From CALCZU01 sp964396165 (GTDB lineage Bacteria; Bdellovibrionota; FAC87; UBA2466): DNA of 64,000 bases. The stretch lies in contig CAYNEF010000018.1 of NCBI GenBank assembly GCA_964396165.1, forward strand, positions 1-64,000, given 5' to 3'. Below, piece after piece: positions 14,982 through 23,280 of this stretch. Each line of letters starts with the position of its first letter. Positions within the stretch are counted from its first letter, which is position 1. The notes beneath the pieces were generated by a model that saw only the letters and a list, made by a program, of their open reading frames with translations, was not told where the DNA came from and searched no databases. Position numbers and translations under genes: made by a program.

Positions 14982-15775
14982 TGTGTCACGCAAGCGTCGA
15001 GCGGTACGCTGTCCCCTAATGGATTTAACGTACTGATTTCAGTGATCCGCCAGTAATTGCCGCCTTCGTGTACACAAATTTTTCCATTGTTCGCTTTTTG
15101 TGTAGCCAGTGTGCAAGATGCATAATCTGAGTAAAAACCCATCGTTTTTCCATCCGACACTCTGAAAGGAGTCCAGATATCCATTCCGTTTGAAGCACAA
15201 ACTGTCAGCTCACGAGCAGCGGCAACAGCTCCAATACATTGTTGGAAATTTGCAGCTACTCCGAAAGAAATTCCATCAGCAATACGTGTGGGCTTCCAAA
15301 GATCCTGCAAAAAAGGAATACAAGTTGTTTCTTGATTCATTACATTCGATGCAGTCAAACAAGACTGAAGCGTCGTATGCACACCCAATCTTTCCTCATC
15401 CTGAATCCTGGTCACATACCAAGATTCATTGCCAGTGGTCGTACAAACGACTTCTCCGAATACAGCATCAGCAACCGCACGGCACTTCTTCGCTGTTGTG
15501 AAACTTCCAAGTGTTTTTCCATCCGATCCTCTAGTGGGGAAAATCATACTGCCCTGACCGGTACATTTGATTTTTTTTGTGAGGCTGATACCGCCACAAA
15601 CCTGCCCAATTTTAATTTGGTTTTCGGAGACTACTTCTGTAATTCCGTTGCGGCAGCTGACTTCATATAAGCCATCCGGACGGCGAAACATTCTTTCAAT
15701 ATCTTTCACATCGTCTAACGGGCTTGCTAATCCGATTTGACTACCAAACAAAAGAGAAAGGCTTAGTAAAAACAT
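14978..15775 (-). CDS. secreted protein with five cysteine-rich ~41-residue repeats
   Basis: A 265-residue exported protein (signal MFLLSLSLLFGSQIGLA). After about 75 residues it runs through five tandem units of about 41 residues, each with Cys at the start, W or aromatic about seven residues later, a (T/F)R motif, a D-x-x-(T/L)-G turn, then a Cys followed by an Ala-rich helix. Examples are CTTTGNESWYVTRIQDEERL and CIPFLQDLWKPTRIADGISF. The pairing of the two Cys suggests a disulfide per unit. I do not recognise the family. The 73-residue cysteine-rich gene overlaps its stop and lies in the same operon. Confidence 0.7.
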   Translation of the reverse strand: MFLLSLSLLFGSQIGLASPLDDVKDIERMFRRPDGLYEVSCRNGITEVVSENQIKIGQVCGGISLTKKIKCTGQGSMIFPTRGSDGKTLGSFTTAKKCRAVADAVFGEVVCTTTGNESWYVTRIQDEERLGVHTTLQSCLTASNVMNQETTCIPFLQDLWKPTRIADGISFGVAANFQQCIGAVAAARELTVCASNGMDIWTPFRVSDGKTMGFYSDYASCTLATQKANNGKICVHEGGNYWRITEISTLNPLGDSVPLDACVTQ

Positions 15776-15838
15776 CTAGGGATCATTACTAAATCAACCC
15801 AAGATGTCATGACGCGCGAGGGATATTTGGAACACCTT

Positions 15839-16282
15839 TTAGTACATTGCTCCAAAGGATGCGCCTGATTGCAGTTCACTCGTATTTCTATACGTTTTAG
15901 CGCTTTTGTCCCACTTCATTTTTAAGATATCTTTTCCCGTTAACCGCATAAACACTGCTATAGGTGTCACTAATAGAAAAAAGATAATACTTAGAATAAT
16001 GCGTGTTTGTATCCAACCCAGCACGAGTCCAATCACCATCCATCCTTGGTATAACCATTTTAAAGCGCGAGGGTAAACGAGACTGGGCACAAGAAACGCC
16101 GTTGCTGTAATCACAGTCCAAAGCCGTAAATCAGATTTTTTAATGAGAACGGGCAATAACCCGAGCACAATTCCAAAAAAGGCAGCCATGATAAGACCAA
16201 AATTTCTGAGCTCCTTATTTTTGGCTTCACCGTGTTGGACAATTGCCTGTTTTAATCCCGACAAAGAAATACTGTCTACCAT
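15839..16282 (-). CDS. SxtJ-like membrane protein
   Basis: A 147-residue protein with four hydrophobic segments (LIMAAFFGIVLGLLPVL and two further pairs) and a basic C-terminus. It follows the carbamoyltransferase gene with an 8-bp gap, the genomic arrangement of the SxtJ family, and its sequence pattern (KSAKTYRNTSELQS) fits that family. SxtJ-type proteins are membrane partners of NodU/CmcH carbamoyltransferases in several phyla; their role is not established. Assignment rests on both sequence character and neighbour. Confidence 0.7.
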   Translation of the reverse strand: MVDSISLSGLKQAIVQHGEAKNKELRNFGLIMAAFFGIVLGLLPVLIKKSDLRLWTVITATAFLVPSLVYPRALKWLYQGWMVIGLVLGWIQTRIILSIIFFLLVTPIAVFMRLTGKDILKMKWDKSAKTYRNTSELQSGASFGAMY

Positions 16283-16290
16283 AGAGCTCC

Positions 16291-18126
16291 CTAATCTAAT
16301 TCAAATTCTGTTTTCCAGGCCTCGTCTTGTTCAGAAACCGGTTGCTTTGTTTTATCCAAGACGAAATCTCCCAAGACAAGAGTGTCCATATCGGTTCGCA
16401 TGAAACAGCGATAAGCATCTTCAGGCGAACACACGATGGGTTCTCCCCGTACATTAAACGATGTGTTTACAATGACAGGCACACCCGTTTTTTTCTCGAA
16501 AGACTTGATCAACTTATAGTAATTCGGGTTCACCTTGTCTCGGATAGTTTGAACACGTGCAGAGTAATCCACGTGTGTCACTGCCGGGATATCAGAGCGC
16601 TTTGTATTTAATAGTTCAATTCCAAAAAGTTTTTTTTCCTCTGTACTCAGTTCCACATGTCTGGATTTATTCACAGGAGCAACAAGGAGCATGTAGGGGC
16701 TATCACAATCCATCTCAAAGTACTCGGATACTTTTTCTCTTAAAACAGAAGGGGCAAACGGTCTAAAGCTTTCTCTGAACTTAATCTTTAGATTCATCAC
16801 GGACTGCATTTTTTGAGAGCGCGCATCTCCAATGATACTTCTATTTCCCAGTGCCCGAGGACCAAATTCCATTCTTCCCTGAAACCATCCGATTACTTTT
16901 TCATGCGCTAGATCATCTGCAACTCTGTCAAAAACTTTTCCATCACCAAAAAAATCATAGGGAATTTTTGCCTTATCTAAATATTCACGAATCGCATCAT
17001 TCGAATACTCTGGCCCCAAATACGAACCAGACATGGAATCAGGATCTGCATCGACTGAGCGAACAGCGCGATGAGATTGGTAGTGGTATGCTAAAGCTGC
17101 ACCTAATGCCCCGCCTGCATCTCCGGCGGCAGGTTGTATCCAGATATTTTTAAACGGTCCTTCGCGAAGCAGTCTGCCATTCGCAACACAATTCAGTGCT
17201 ACGCCACCTGCAAGACAAAGGTTTTCCAATCCCGTTTCTTTTTGGAGAGATCGCGCAATCTTCAAAACAATTTCTTCTGTCACTTCTTGAACAGAGCGGG
17301 CAAGATCCATTTCCTTTTGGCCTACTTGCGATTCGCGAGCTCTTGGTGGGCCGCCAAAAAGAGCGTCAAACTTCTCATTCGTCATCTTCAAACCGGTATG
17401 GTAATCGAAATAATCCATATTCAGTTTGAACGTACCGTCTTCTTTGACATCAATCAGGTGATCATAAATTTGTTTTACGTAAACAGGCTTGCCGTAAGGA
17501 GCAAGTCCCATCACTTTGTACTCTCCTGAATTTACTTTAAAGCCCGTATAATAGGTAAATGCCGAGTAAAGCAGTCCCAAAGAATGTGGAAAGCGGATGT
17601 CCCATAGAGGAGTCAGTGTATTTGCCTCGCCCTTCCACGCGGTGGTCGTAGCCCACTCGCCCACCCCATCCAAACAAAGAACGGCACTTTTCTCAAAAGG
17701 GCTCGGAAAGAAAGCAGAAGCTGCATGAGAAAGGTGGTGTTCGGAAAAAGTGATTTGAGGAATATTTTTTCCGTATTCCTTTTCCAATTCTTTTACAATG
17801 GTACTTTTTAAAAAAAGTTTTTCTTTGATCCACAACGGCATGGCTTTTAAAAAAGAATTAAGCCCTTTTGGCGCTGTCGCAAGATAGGTTTCTAAAAGCC
17901 GTTCAAATTTTACGAATGGCTTTTCATAAAAAACAATCGTATCAAAATCGGAAAGTTTGATGCCTGCGTGCTGAAGGCAATAACGAATCGAATGCACTGG
18001 AAAGCGGTGATCGTGTTTTTTTCTGGTGAAACGTTCTTCCTGGACAGCGGCAATTATCTTTCCTTCTTTGAGCAGACATGCAGCACTGTCGTGGTAATAC
18101 GCTGATATTCCTAAAAGATAACCCAA
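16291..18126 (-). CDS. NodU/CmcH-family carbamoyltransferase
   Basis: A 611-residue enzyme that uses carbamoyl phosphate and ATP to carbamoylate a hydroxyl group, often of a sugar, via a carbamoyl-adenylate. The N-terminal Kae1-like domain (about 1-370) has HHLSHA (130-135), the metal/adenylate site, and GLAPYGKP; the C-terminal domain carries GRMEFGPRALGNRSI. The start is TTG at 18126, with GGGGGA a few bases upstream. A good promoter is at 18156-18184. The substrate could be a surface glycan or small metabolite; there is no biosynthetic cluster around it. Confidence 0.9.
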   Translation of the reverse strand: MGYLLGISAYYHDSAACLLKEGKIIAAVQEERFTRKKHDHRFPVHSIRYCLQHAGIKLSDFDTIVFYEKPFVKFERLLETYLATAPKGLNSFLKAMPLWIKEKLFLKSTIVKELEKEYGKNIPQITFSEHHLSHAASAFFPSPFEKSAVLCLDGVGEWATTTAWKGEANTLTPLWDIRFPHSLGLLYSAFTYYTGFKVNSGEYKVMGLAPYGKPVYVKQIYDHLIDVKEDGTFKLNMDYFDYHTGLKMTNEKFDALFGGPPRARESQVGQKEMDLARSVQEVTEEIVLKIARSLQKETGLENLCLAGGVALNCVANGRLLREGPFKNIWIQPAAGDAGGALGAALAYHYQSHRAVRSVDADPDSMSGSYLGPEYSNDAIREYLDKAKIPYDFFGDGKVFDRVADDLAHEKVIGWFQGRMEFGPRALGNRSIIGDARSQKMQSVMNLKIKFRESFRPFAPSVLREKVSEYFEMDCDSPYMLLVAPVNKSRHVELSTEEKKLFGIELLNTKRSDIPAVTHVDYSARVQTIRDKVNPNYYKLIKSFEKKTGVPVIVNTSFNVRGEPIVCSPEDAYRCFMRTDMDTLVLGDFVLDKTKQPVSEQDEAWKTEFELD

Positions 18127-18155
18127 AGTTCCCCCAGGTTTGTTTGACTTAAGGG

Positions 18156-18184
18156 ATTGTAGATTGAGTTATACAATCGGGCAA
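18156..18184 (-). promoter_or_regulatory. sigma-70-like promoter of the carbamoyltransferase gene
   Basis: On the minus strand TTGCCC (18179-18184) and TACAAT (18156-18161) are separated by exactly 17 bp, about 30 bp before the TTG start codon. The -10 box lies in one arm of an inverted repeat GATTGTA/TACAATC (18155-18161 and 18172-18178), which could be a regulator site. Confidence 0.5.
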
Positions 18185-18205
18185 GAACTACACGCTTACG
18201 ACCCG

Positions 18206-18234
18206 TTGCATTACGCAATATCTCTCTTTATACA
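18206..18234 (+). promoter_or_regulatory. weak promoter candidate for the 40-residue peptide gene
   Basis: TTGCAT (18206-18211) and TATACA (18229-18234) are 17 bp apart, about 28 bp before the GTG start at 18262. Both boxes deviate from consensus. Confidence 0.3.
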
Positions 18235-18261
18235 TTCAGAAAGTTTGCCGATAGAGGAAGC

Positions 18262-18384
18262 GTGAAAAGAATTTATCTCTTAGCTTTTATTCTTCTTTCG
18301 CTCCATTTGATCCACACGTGGTCGAAAGAGAGAAAAAACGCGCATTCTCTTTCTTCTGACGAAATCGTCAAAGCAACGAATTAG
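18262..18384 (+). CDS. 40-residue membrane peptide (small ORF)
   Basis: A GTG-initiated frame of 40 codons with GAGGAAG immediately upstream. The product (MKRIYLLAFILLSLHLIHTW then a charged tail) has a basic start and one membrane-spanning or signal helix. Its stop codon overlaps the stop of the convergent protein-glutaminase-like gene by 4 bp. The ribosome binding site and hydrophobic design support a real gene. It could be a single-span membrane peptide; function unknown. Confidence 0.5.
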   Translation: MKRIYLLAFILLSLHLIHTWSKERKNAHSLSSDEIVKATN

Positions 18385-19271
18385 CGACAACCGTCTAAAA
18401 ATCCGTCCACTTTGTCCCAGCTTTTTTTCTCAGGACCAGGGATGGAACGCGTGACAGACTTTAACGAAGAACAAGTCCACTCTGTGATACTGCCATTGGA
18501 TTCCAAGTCAGTCGGTGTGTAGTGGTACATGGAGGCACGCACAAGAACGCAATCTTCTGTATTTGTTTTCGCGTAGTAGTCACCCAAATTTTTTCCGTTG
18601 TAACACGCCTTTTTAGCGTGATCGGCGAAGTCTTTTTCCCACGCTTTTATCGTAATAGGTTCGTTTTCGAAAGACATATCCAGAACGATTTCTTTTTTGC
18701 TGCTGCCGACAAGTACAAACGGAGCAACGTGGTACCACCACTTGTAGTTGTTGTCCTTGCGGTATTTTTCTGTAAAAAATATATATACTTTTTGCGACTT
18801 TACTTTGTCCTGGATGTACATGGCACGTGCCCAGTAATGAGCACGATTAAAGCAATTGTCGTTCAAATCAAAACCGTCGTCTTCTTTGTATTGGAATACA
18901 GAATCAAACAACTCCTGAGCTCTTTCCATATTGGGTAGAGTTGTGGGGATGTAATCCGAAAGTCTTCTTTCGCGATGATTGATGGCTACTGCAGTTTCGA
19001 CTTCCCCATTCTCCATTACATTAAAAGATTCGATAGATTCACCGTCGTTCGCGATAGATAACTTTACCAATGCGTGCACGCGACCTGCGATAGTTAAGGC
19101 GGATATCATTTCTGTCTTAGAGGCATCTACAGAATAAACTCTGCCATCTGTAATGGATAAGACGTTGGACTTTGCATCAGCCTTTTCAACATTGAAAATT
19201 TTTGTCACTACATCGGTAGAAGCAAAAGTGATTGAAGACAATGTAAGTAGGGAAAGAACGAACAAGCGCAT
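18381..19271 (-). CDS. secreted protein-glutaminase-like deamidase
   Basis: A 296-residue exported protein (signal ends near TFA; AAGGAG precedes the start). The C-terminal half carries the Cys-His-Asp triad pattern of the protein-glutaminase fold (Gln_deamidase_2): Cys140 in DNCFNRAHYW, His181 in WWYHVAPF, and Asp198 in VLDMSF. These enzymes deamidate glutamine side chains in proteins. The N-terminal 110 residues form a pro-like or binding domain, and four further Cys in the tail could be disulfide-bonded. The family call is by motif; activity and target are not shown. Confidence 0.7.
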   Translation of the reverse strand: MRLFVLSLLTLSSITFASTDVVTKIFNVEKADAKSNVLSITDGRVYSVDASKTEMISALTIAGRVHALVKLSIANDGESIESFNVMENGEVETAVAINHRERRLSDYIPTTLPNMERAQELFDSVFQYKEDDGFDLNDNCFNRAHYWARAMYIQDKVKSQKVYIFFTEKYRKDNNYKWWYHVAPFVLVGSSKKEIVLDMSFENEPITIKAWEKDFADHAKKACYNGKNLGDYYAKTNTEDCVLVRASMYHYTPTDLESNGSITEWTCSSLKSVTRSIPGPEKKSWDKVDGFLDGCR

Positions 19272-19330
19272 TTAAAAACTCCTTATGGGCAACTCGTTTA
19301 AGCGGACCGGCTTATACAGATCTTAACGCG

Positions 19331-19945
19331 TCAAGTCAATCCTTCCCACTTCTCTATTTCGAAAGCTGTTTTTAAGTCCGAAGATTTACTACGTATTTTC
19401 AACTGTTTAAGGATGTTTTTTCGTGCGCTCTCAGGCTTAGTTTGTCCTAAATTCCATTTGGTGCGGGTGGCATTTATCTTTAACTCCACGGCACAAATCA
19501 TTTTGTATTTATCCCGGTAAACTTCATGGTTTGGGTCCAGGGGAACATAGTTTTTCTCACTCTGATAGTGATCCATCATCTTCTGCATTACTTCGTTTAA
19601 CTCAAAGTTGTCCTCGATGATTCGCGCAGTACAACTAAATTCTACGAATTTAAAAAATTGATTGATGGCTCCGCCGTATTGCTCGTCTATCCAGTAGGAC
19701 GGAATCACAGAAAGGCTTTCAGAAAAAACGAATTGGCACTTATTGTTTTCCCTCAAATCTGCTGTCTGCTCGTCAGTTCTTCCCAGATGTAAATAGAACC
19801 GATCTTGTTTAAAAATCGTATTGTACAATCCCGTTTTGGGAGCCTTACTTCCAGAAGAAGTAATCAAGAGCCCTAAGGACTGATTCACTACCAGTGTCTC
19901 TATTTCTTTCGGCCGCGTTTGTTCGTGTTGTCTGTGAAACCTCAT
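19331..19945 (-). CDS. PNPOx-like FMN-binding protein (PaiB-like)
   Basis: A 204-residue protein of the split-barrel PNPOx-like superfamily. The N-terminal half has the split-barrel strand pattern (LGLLITSSGSKAPKTGLYNT, FYLHLGRTDEQTADL) and the IPSYWIDEQYGG element similar to PaiB-type FMN-binding regulators. It has AAGGAAA upstream. It is divergent from a MocR regulator gene with ACCAGA boxes between them, so its expression is probably controlled by that regulator and linked to pyridoxal phosphate or FMN metabolism. Whether it is an enzyme or a regulator is not decided by sequence. Confidence 0.7.
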   Translation of the reverse strand: MRFHRQHEQTRPKEIETLVVNQSLGLLITSSGSKAPKTGLYNTIFKQDRFYLHLGRTDEQTADLRENNKCQFVFSESLSVIPSYWIDEQYGGAINQFFKFVEFSCTARIIEDNFELNEVMQKMMDHYQSEKNYVPLDPNHEVYRDKYKMICAVELKINATRTKWNLGQTKPESARKNILKQLKIRSKSSDLKTAFEIEKWEGLT

Positions 19946-20010
19946 AAAATTTCCTTATCTTTAAAATGAGTTTTTTAATCCAGTTGTTCATCTTTCAAAC
20001 GTACAGGGTG

Positions 20011-20057
20011 TCTGGTATGTATAAAACAACCAGATTTAGTATTTTAAATAGACCAGA
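20011..20057 (+). promoter_or_regulatory. MocR operator candidate: inverted and direct ACCAGA boxes
   Basis: TCTGGT (20011-20016), ACCAGA (20029-20034) and ACCAGA (20052-20057) lie between the divergent PNPOx-like gene and the MocR gene. The first two are an inverted pair and the last two a direct repeat 23 bp apart, about two helical turns. MocR-type dimers bind arrays of this kind. Confidence 0.5.
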
Positions 20058-20064
20058 GGAACCG

Positions 20065-21510
20065 ATGAGAGAACTGAACTTTCCGCTCACACAAGATGAA
20101 ACGCCCCTCTATTTGAAACTCTCACGAGGGATTCGCACTCAAATTCAAAAAGGCAATTTGAAACCCGGAGAGAAATTGCCATCTACGCGTCAAATGGCAG
20201 AACACTTTGAATGCAACAGACATACGGTAATGGATGCAATCGAAGAATTAATCGCAGAAGGCTGGATTACTTCGACACAAAGAAAAAGCTACGAAGTTTC
20301 GCGTCTTCTTCCCTCAAACTTTTTTGTAAGTAAAAATAAGACACGAGTAAATAAAAGCGAAACGTTATTAACGATTACAAAAAACATTGCGGATTATGTA
20401 CCTGCAGAAACGAACCAAAAACCTTTTAAATACCGTTTTCAAAGTGGCTTGGCTGATTTGAGAATGTTTCCGATGGATGAACTGCGTGCATGCATAAACG
20501 ATTCGATGAAGCGTATGGGAGAGAAAATACTCTATTACGGTGAGCCGGAAGGTCTTGCTTCGTTACAAAGTGAAATCGATTCGTATTTAAGACGGATGCG
20601 TGCCATCAACGGCAGATCGCTTGTCATCACGAATGGTTCTCAAGAGGCCATTTTTATCGCTGCCCAGCTTCTGCTTCAAGAAGGCAGTACTGTCGGAGTT
20701 GAACAATGGGGCTATCAACCTGCATGGGAAACGCTAAAAATAGCCGGAGGCAAACTCTGTCCAATCGAAATGGATGAGATGGGAATATTGCCAGACTCAT
20801 TTGAAACGCAAATTAAAAAGCACAAATTGAAATTGCTCTACCTCACTCCATTGCACCAGTATCCGACGACACTCACCATGCCAGTATCGCGGAGAAAACA
20901 GATATACGATTTAGCCGTGAAATATAAAGTCGCTATCTTGGAAGATGATTACGATCACGAGTTTCATTACCGGTCACAGCCCCTACCTCCGATGGCATCA
21001 GAGGATCCTAGTGGGATAGTGATTTATATTTCCACTTTTTCAAAAGTGCTTTTCCCCTCTGCACGTATCGGCTATTTAGCCGTACCTGAAGCCTTGAGAG
21101 AGCCCTTTGTCCGCTTGAAAAGACTTTTGTCCCGGCAAAATGATTCTATTCTTCAAGATGCAGTAGCACGCTGGATGAGAGAGGGAGCTTTTGAAAGACA
21201 TTTACGAAAAATGCGCAGAACTTATGAAGGAAGAAGAGACTGCATCATTAAGTGCATTACGGAAATGCAAAAGGAAGGTTACAAAGTCTCTGCAAGAACA
21301 CCGGATGGGGGAATGGCTGTATGGATGAATACAGGACAAGATTCTGAATTAGTCGCTAAAAAAGCAGCTAAGCTAGGCGTGCAGGTCTCACCAGAATATC
21401 TTTACAGAATAGACAAGGCAAAAGGGACTCATCTGAGATTAGGATTTGCAAACCAAACTGAGACTGAGCTTATTAATGGAATGAAAATTTTAAAATCCTG
21501 TTTACGATAG
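20065..21510 (+). CDS. MocR-family regulator (GntR winged helix fused to aminotransferase domain)
   Basis: A 481-residue regulator. The N-terminal winged helix (about 1-75) includes GEKLPSTRQMAEHFECNRHTVMDAIEELIA; the rest is a fold-type I aminotransferase domain with LEDDYDHEFHY and ISTFSKVLFPSARIGYL, whose Lys in STFSK would bind pyridoxal phosphate. The frame is open from 19966, but the ATG at 20065 has GAGGA just upstream. MocR proteins sense PLP or amino-acid adducts. ACCAGA boxes lie before it. The divergent PNPOx-like gene is the likely target along with itself. Confidence 0.88.
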   Translation: MRELNFPLTQDETPLYLKLSRGIRTQIQKGNLKPGEKLPSTRQMAEHFECNRHTVMDAIEELIAEGWITSTQRKSYEVSRLLPSNFFVSKNKTRVNKSETLLTITKNIADYVPAETNQKPFKYRFQSGLADLRMFPMDELRACINDSMKRMGEKILYYGEPEGLASLQSEIDSYLRRMRAINGRSLVITNGSQEAIFIAAQLLLQEGSTVGVEQWGYQPAWETLKIAGGKLCPIEMDEMGILPDSFETQIKKHKLKLLYLTPLHQYPTTLTMPVSRRKQIYDLAVKYKVAILEDDYDHEFHYRSQPLPPMASEDPSGIVIYISTFSKVLFPSARIGYLAVPEALREPFVRLKRLLSRQNDSILQDAVARWMREGAFERHLRKMRRTYEGRRDCIIKCITEMQKEGYKVSARTPDGGMAVWMNTGQDSELVAKKAAKLGVQVSPEYLYRIDKAKGTHLRLGFANQTETELINGMKILKSCLR

Positions 21511-21525
21511 TAGAAGATGCAGTTT

Positions 21526-23274
21526 TTACTGTTCTATATCGAGTTTTGTCCGAATCTTTGCCCGTTGATTTTTCCAGGTTTTAAAATCAATAAAATCATA
21601 ACCTAAAGCCTTTGTTTCCTTTAGCAGACGTTCAACTTCACTCGTATCGCCTGGAAATTTTGCAAGCCCACCATCTTGAATGGTGTTGAACATAAAAGGA
21701 TGGATGAAATAAGAACCCCACACATCTCTGAGAACCCGGTTACGCTTTAAAACTCTGAGCATGTCGTTTACGTTCCAAATTTTACCCCCCTGCCCGACGT
21801 CTTTCGGTTGGAGAAAACCTACATTTTCGGGAACAAAGCGCGCACCGTTGATATCACTGAACGTTTCATAGGGATAAAATTGCAAAACTGCTGGCACACC
21901 CATATTTTGCTCCCATTTCAAATTACTTAAAAATGTAATTCTCTCTTGCCTGCCCCCTACTCCGGAAGTTTCAAACGTGTATTGTTCCGGGAGTTTTCCA
22001 TTGAGGTTTGTTTTACCAAGAAGATAATTCATGCGCCCGATGTTCCAGGAGAAAACCTCGGCAAATAATGCATTTGCAAGTGGCGAGCCCATATAATGAG
22101 GGGTGAGCCAGGATGAGGGTCTGAAACCAACCGAATCAAACTCACTCATCCCATATTCAAGTTTGTCTAAAAAGTAAGAGAGAGATTCTTTTTCAACAGG
22201 TCTTTCCTGTATGCAGTCCCAAAATTCGCAATCCGCACCGCTGACGCCATTAAATGGATTTTTTAAATTTTCATACTGGTGAGTTACGCCATGGTAAAGC
22301 AAACTCGCGTTGTTTGCGACATGCTCCTGAATAGACGCGACAAAATCATTCTTTTGCGACAAGGCAACTTGTTTTGCGACGCCATTGGGCGGAAAAGCGC
22401 CTAAAGGATCTTGAAAGATAGGAATCAGTGATAGTCCGTAAGGGATTTGCAACTTACGCGTAACTTCTAAAATTTTCCCAAGCTGAAAAGTACTGATAAG
22501 CGGATGTAAATCTTCAAACCGCACAAAAGCGGGCGCATGTTCAGGATAAAGCGGTTTCTCATCCAGGATATCAAAAAGAAGATCGGAAAAAATCAAGTAC
22601 CTGTCTTCTTCCGTCATAAACGTAAACGGCAGATCAGCCACATACCAGTGGTTATTGTTTTCAATAATATAAGGAATTTTTTGCGCTGTAGTACTGTGCC
22701 TTGCCCACGAAACAACTTTACCTACTTGTCTGACCTGCTCCAGATGTACTAGCTCCCAGGAAGCAATGAACTCTTTTGGATCGTCTGGTTTTAATTCCCC
22801 ATACTTTTCGAAAATTTCGTCTTTATATTCGAAGAACTTGAAATACCCTGGTCGTCCCTTTTCGTCTTTTTTCGCCCAGTTAAGCCCCTCAATTTTCGAA
22901 TAATTGACTCCCCAAAGACTATTTAATCTCGCGTCTCCCAATTTCCAGATGTTATATCCAAGCCATGCCACGCGTTTTGAAGTCGTTGTGTAGTCCTGCA
23001 AAAAATCTTCGGGGATAGTTGCATCAAAATAACTCCCCAGATAAATACTGGCTTCACACTTTTCCAAGTCACCTTTTTTGTATTTATCCAGAGGGATAAT
23101 ATAACGAGTGAAAGAAGGAAAGTGTCCCAGCAAATTTTGTAGCGGAAGGACGATGGCTCTTCCAAAACCGAAGTTAGCTACTCCGTCATAATAAATTTGG
23201 ACACATTTGTTTTTTTCTGCAGTTTGGCCGTGATTTAGAGAAAAAAGAAGAAAAAGTAGCAGAAACCATTTCAT
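21526..23274 (-). CDS. DUF2334 polysaccharide-deacetylase-like secreted protein
   Basis: A 582-residue exported protein (signal ends near QTA). The central and C-terminal parts match DUF2334, a relative of the NodB/polysaccharide deacetylase fold: FVRFEDLHPL gives an acidic metal residue, YHGVTHQYE gives the two histidines, and GFRPSSWLTPHY is the catalytic-side motif. The N-terminal 230 residues are a separate domain. Its gene starts 6 bp after the NfrB-like synthase stop and is third in an operon with an outer-membrane barrel, so deacetylation (or modification) of a secreted glycan is the natural role. The substrate is inferred. Confidence 0.75.
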   Translation of the reverse strand: MKWFLLLFLLFSLNHGQTAEKNKCVQIYYDGVANFGFGRAIVLPLQNLLGHFPSFTRYIIPLDKYKKGDLEKCEASIYLGSYFDATIPEDFLQDYTTTSKRVAWLGYNIWKLGDARLNSLWGVNYSKIEGLNWAKKDEKGRPGYFKFFEYKDEIFEKYGELKPDDPKEFIASWELVHLEQVRQVGKVVSWARHSTTAQKIPYIIENNNHWYVADLPFTFMTEEDRYLIFSDLLFDILDEKPLYPEHAPAFVRFEDLHPLISTFQLGKILEVTRKLQIPYGLSLIPIFQDPLGAFPPNGVAKQVALSQKNDFVASIQEHVANNASLLYHGVTHQYENLKNPFNGVSGADCEFWDCIQERPVEKESLSYFLDKLEYGMSEFDSVGFRPSSWLTPHYMGSPLANALFAEVFSWNIGRMNYLLGKTNLNGKLPEQYTFETSGVGGRQERITFLSNLKWEQNMGVPAVLQFYPYETFSDINGARFVPENVGFLQPKDVGQGGKIWNVNDMLRVLKRNRVLRDVWGSYFIHPFMFNTIQDGGLAKFPGDTSEVERLLKETKALGYDFIDFKTWKNQRAKIRTKLDIEQ

Positions 23275-23280
23275 TTTATA

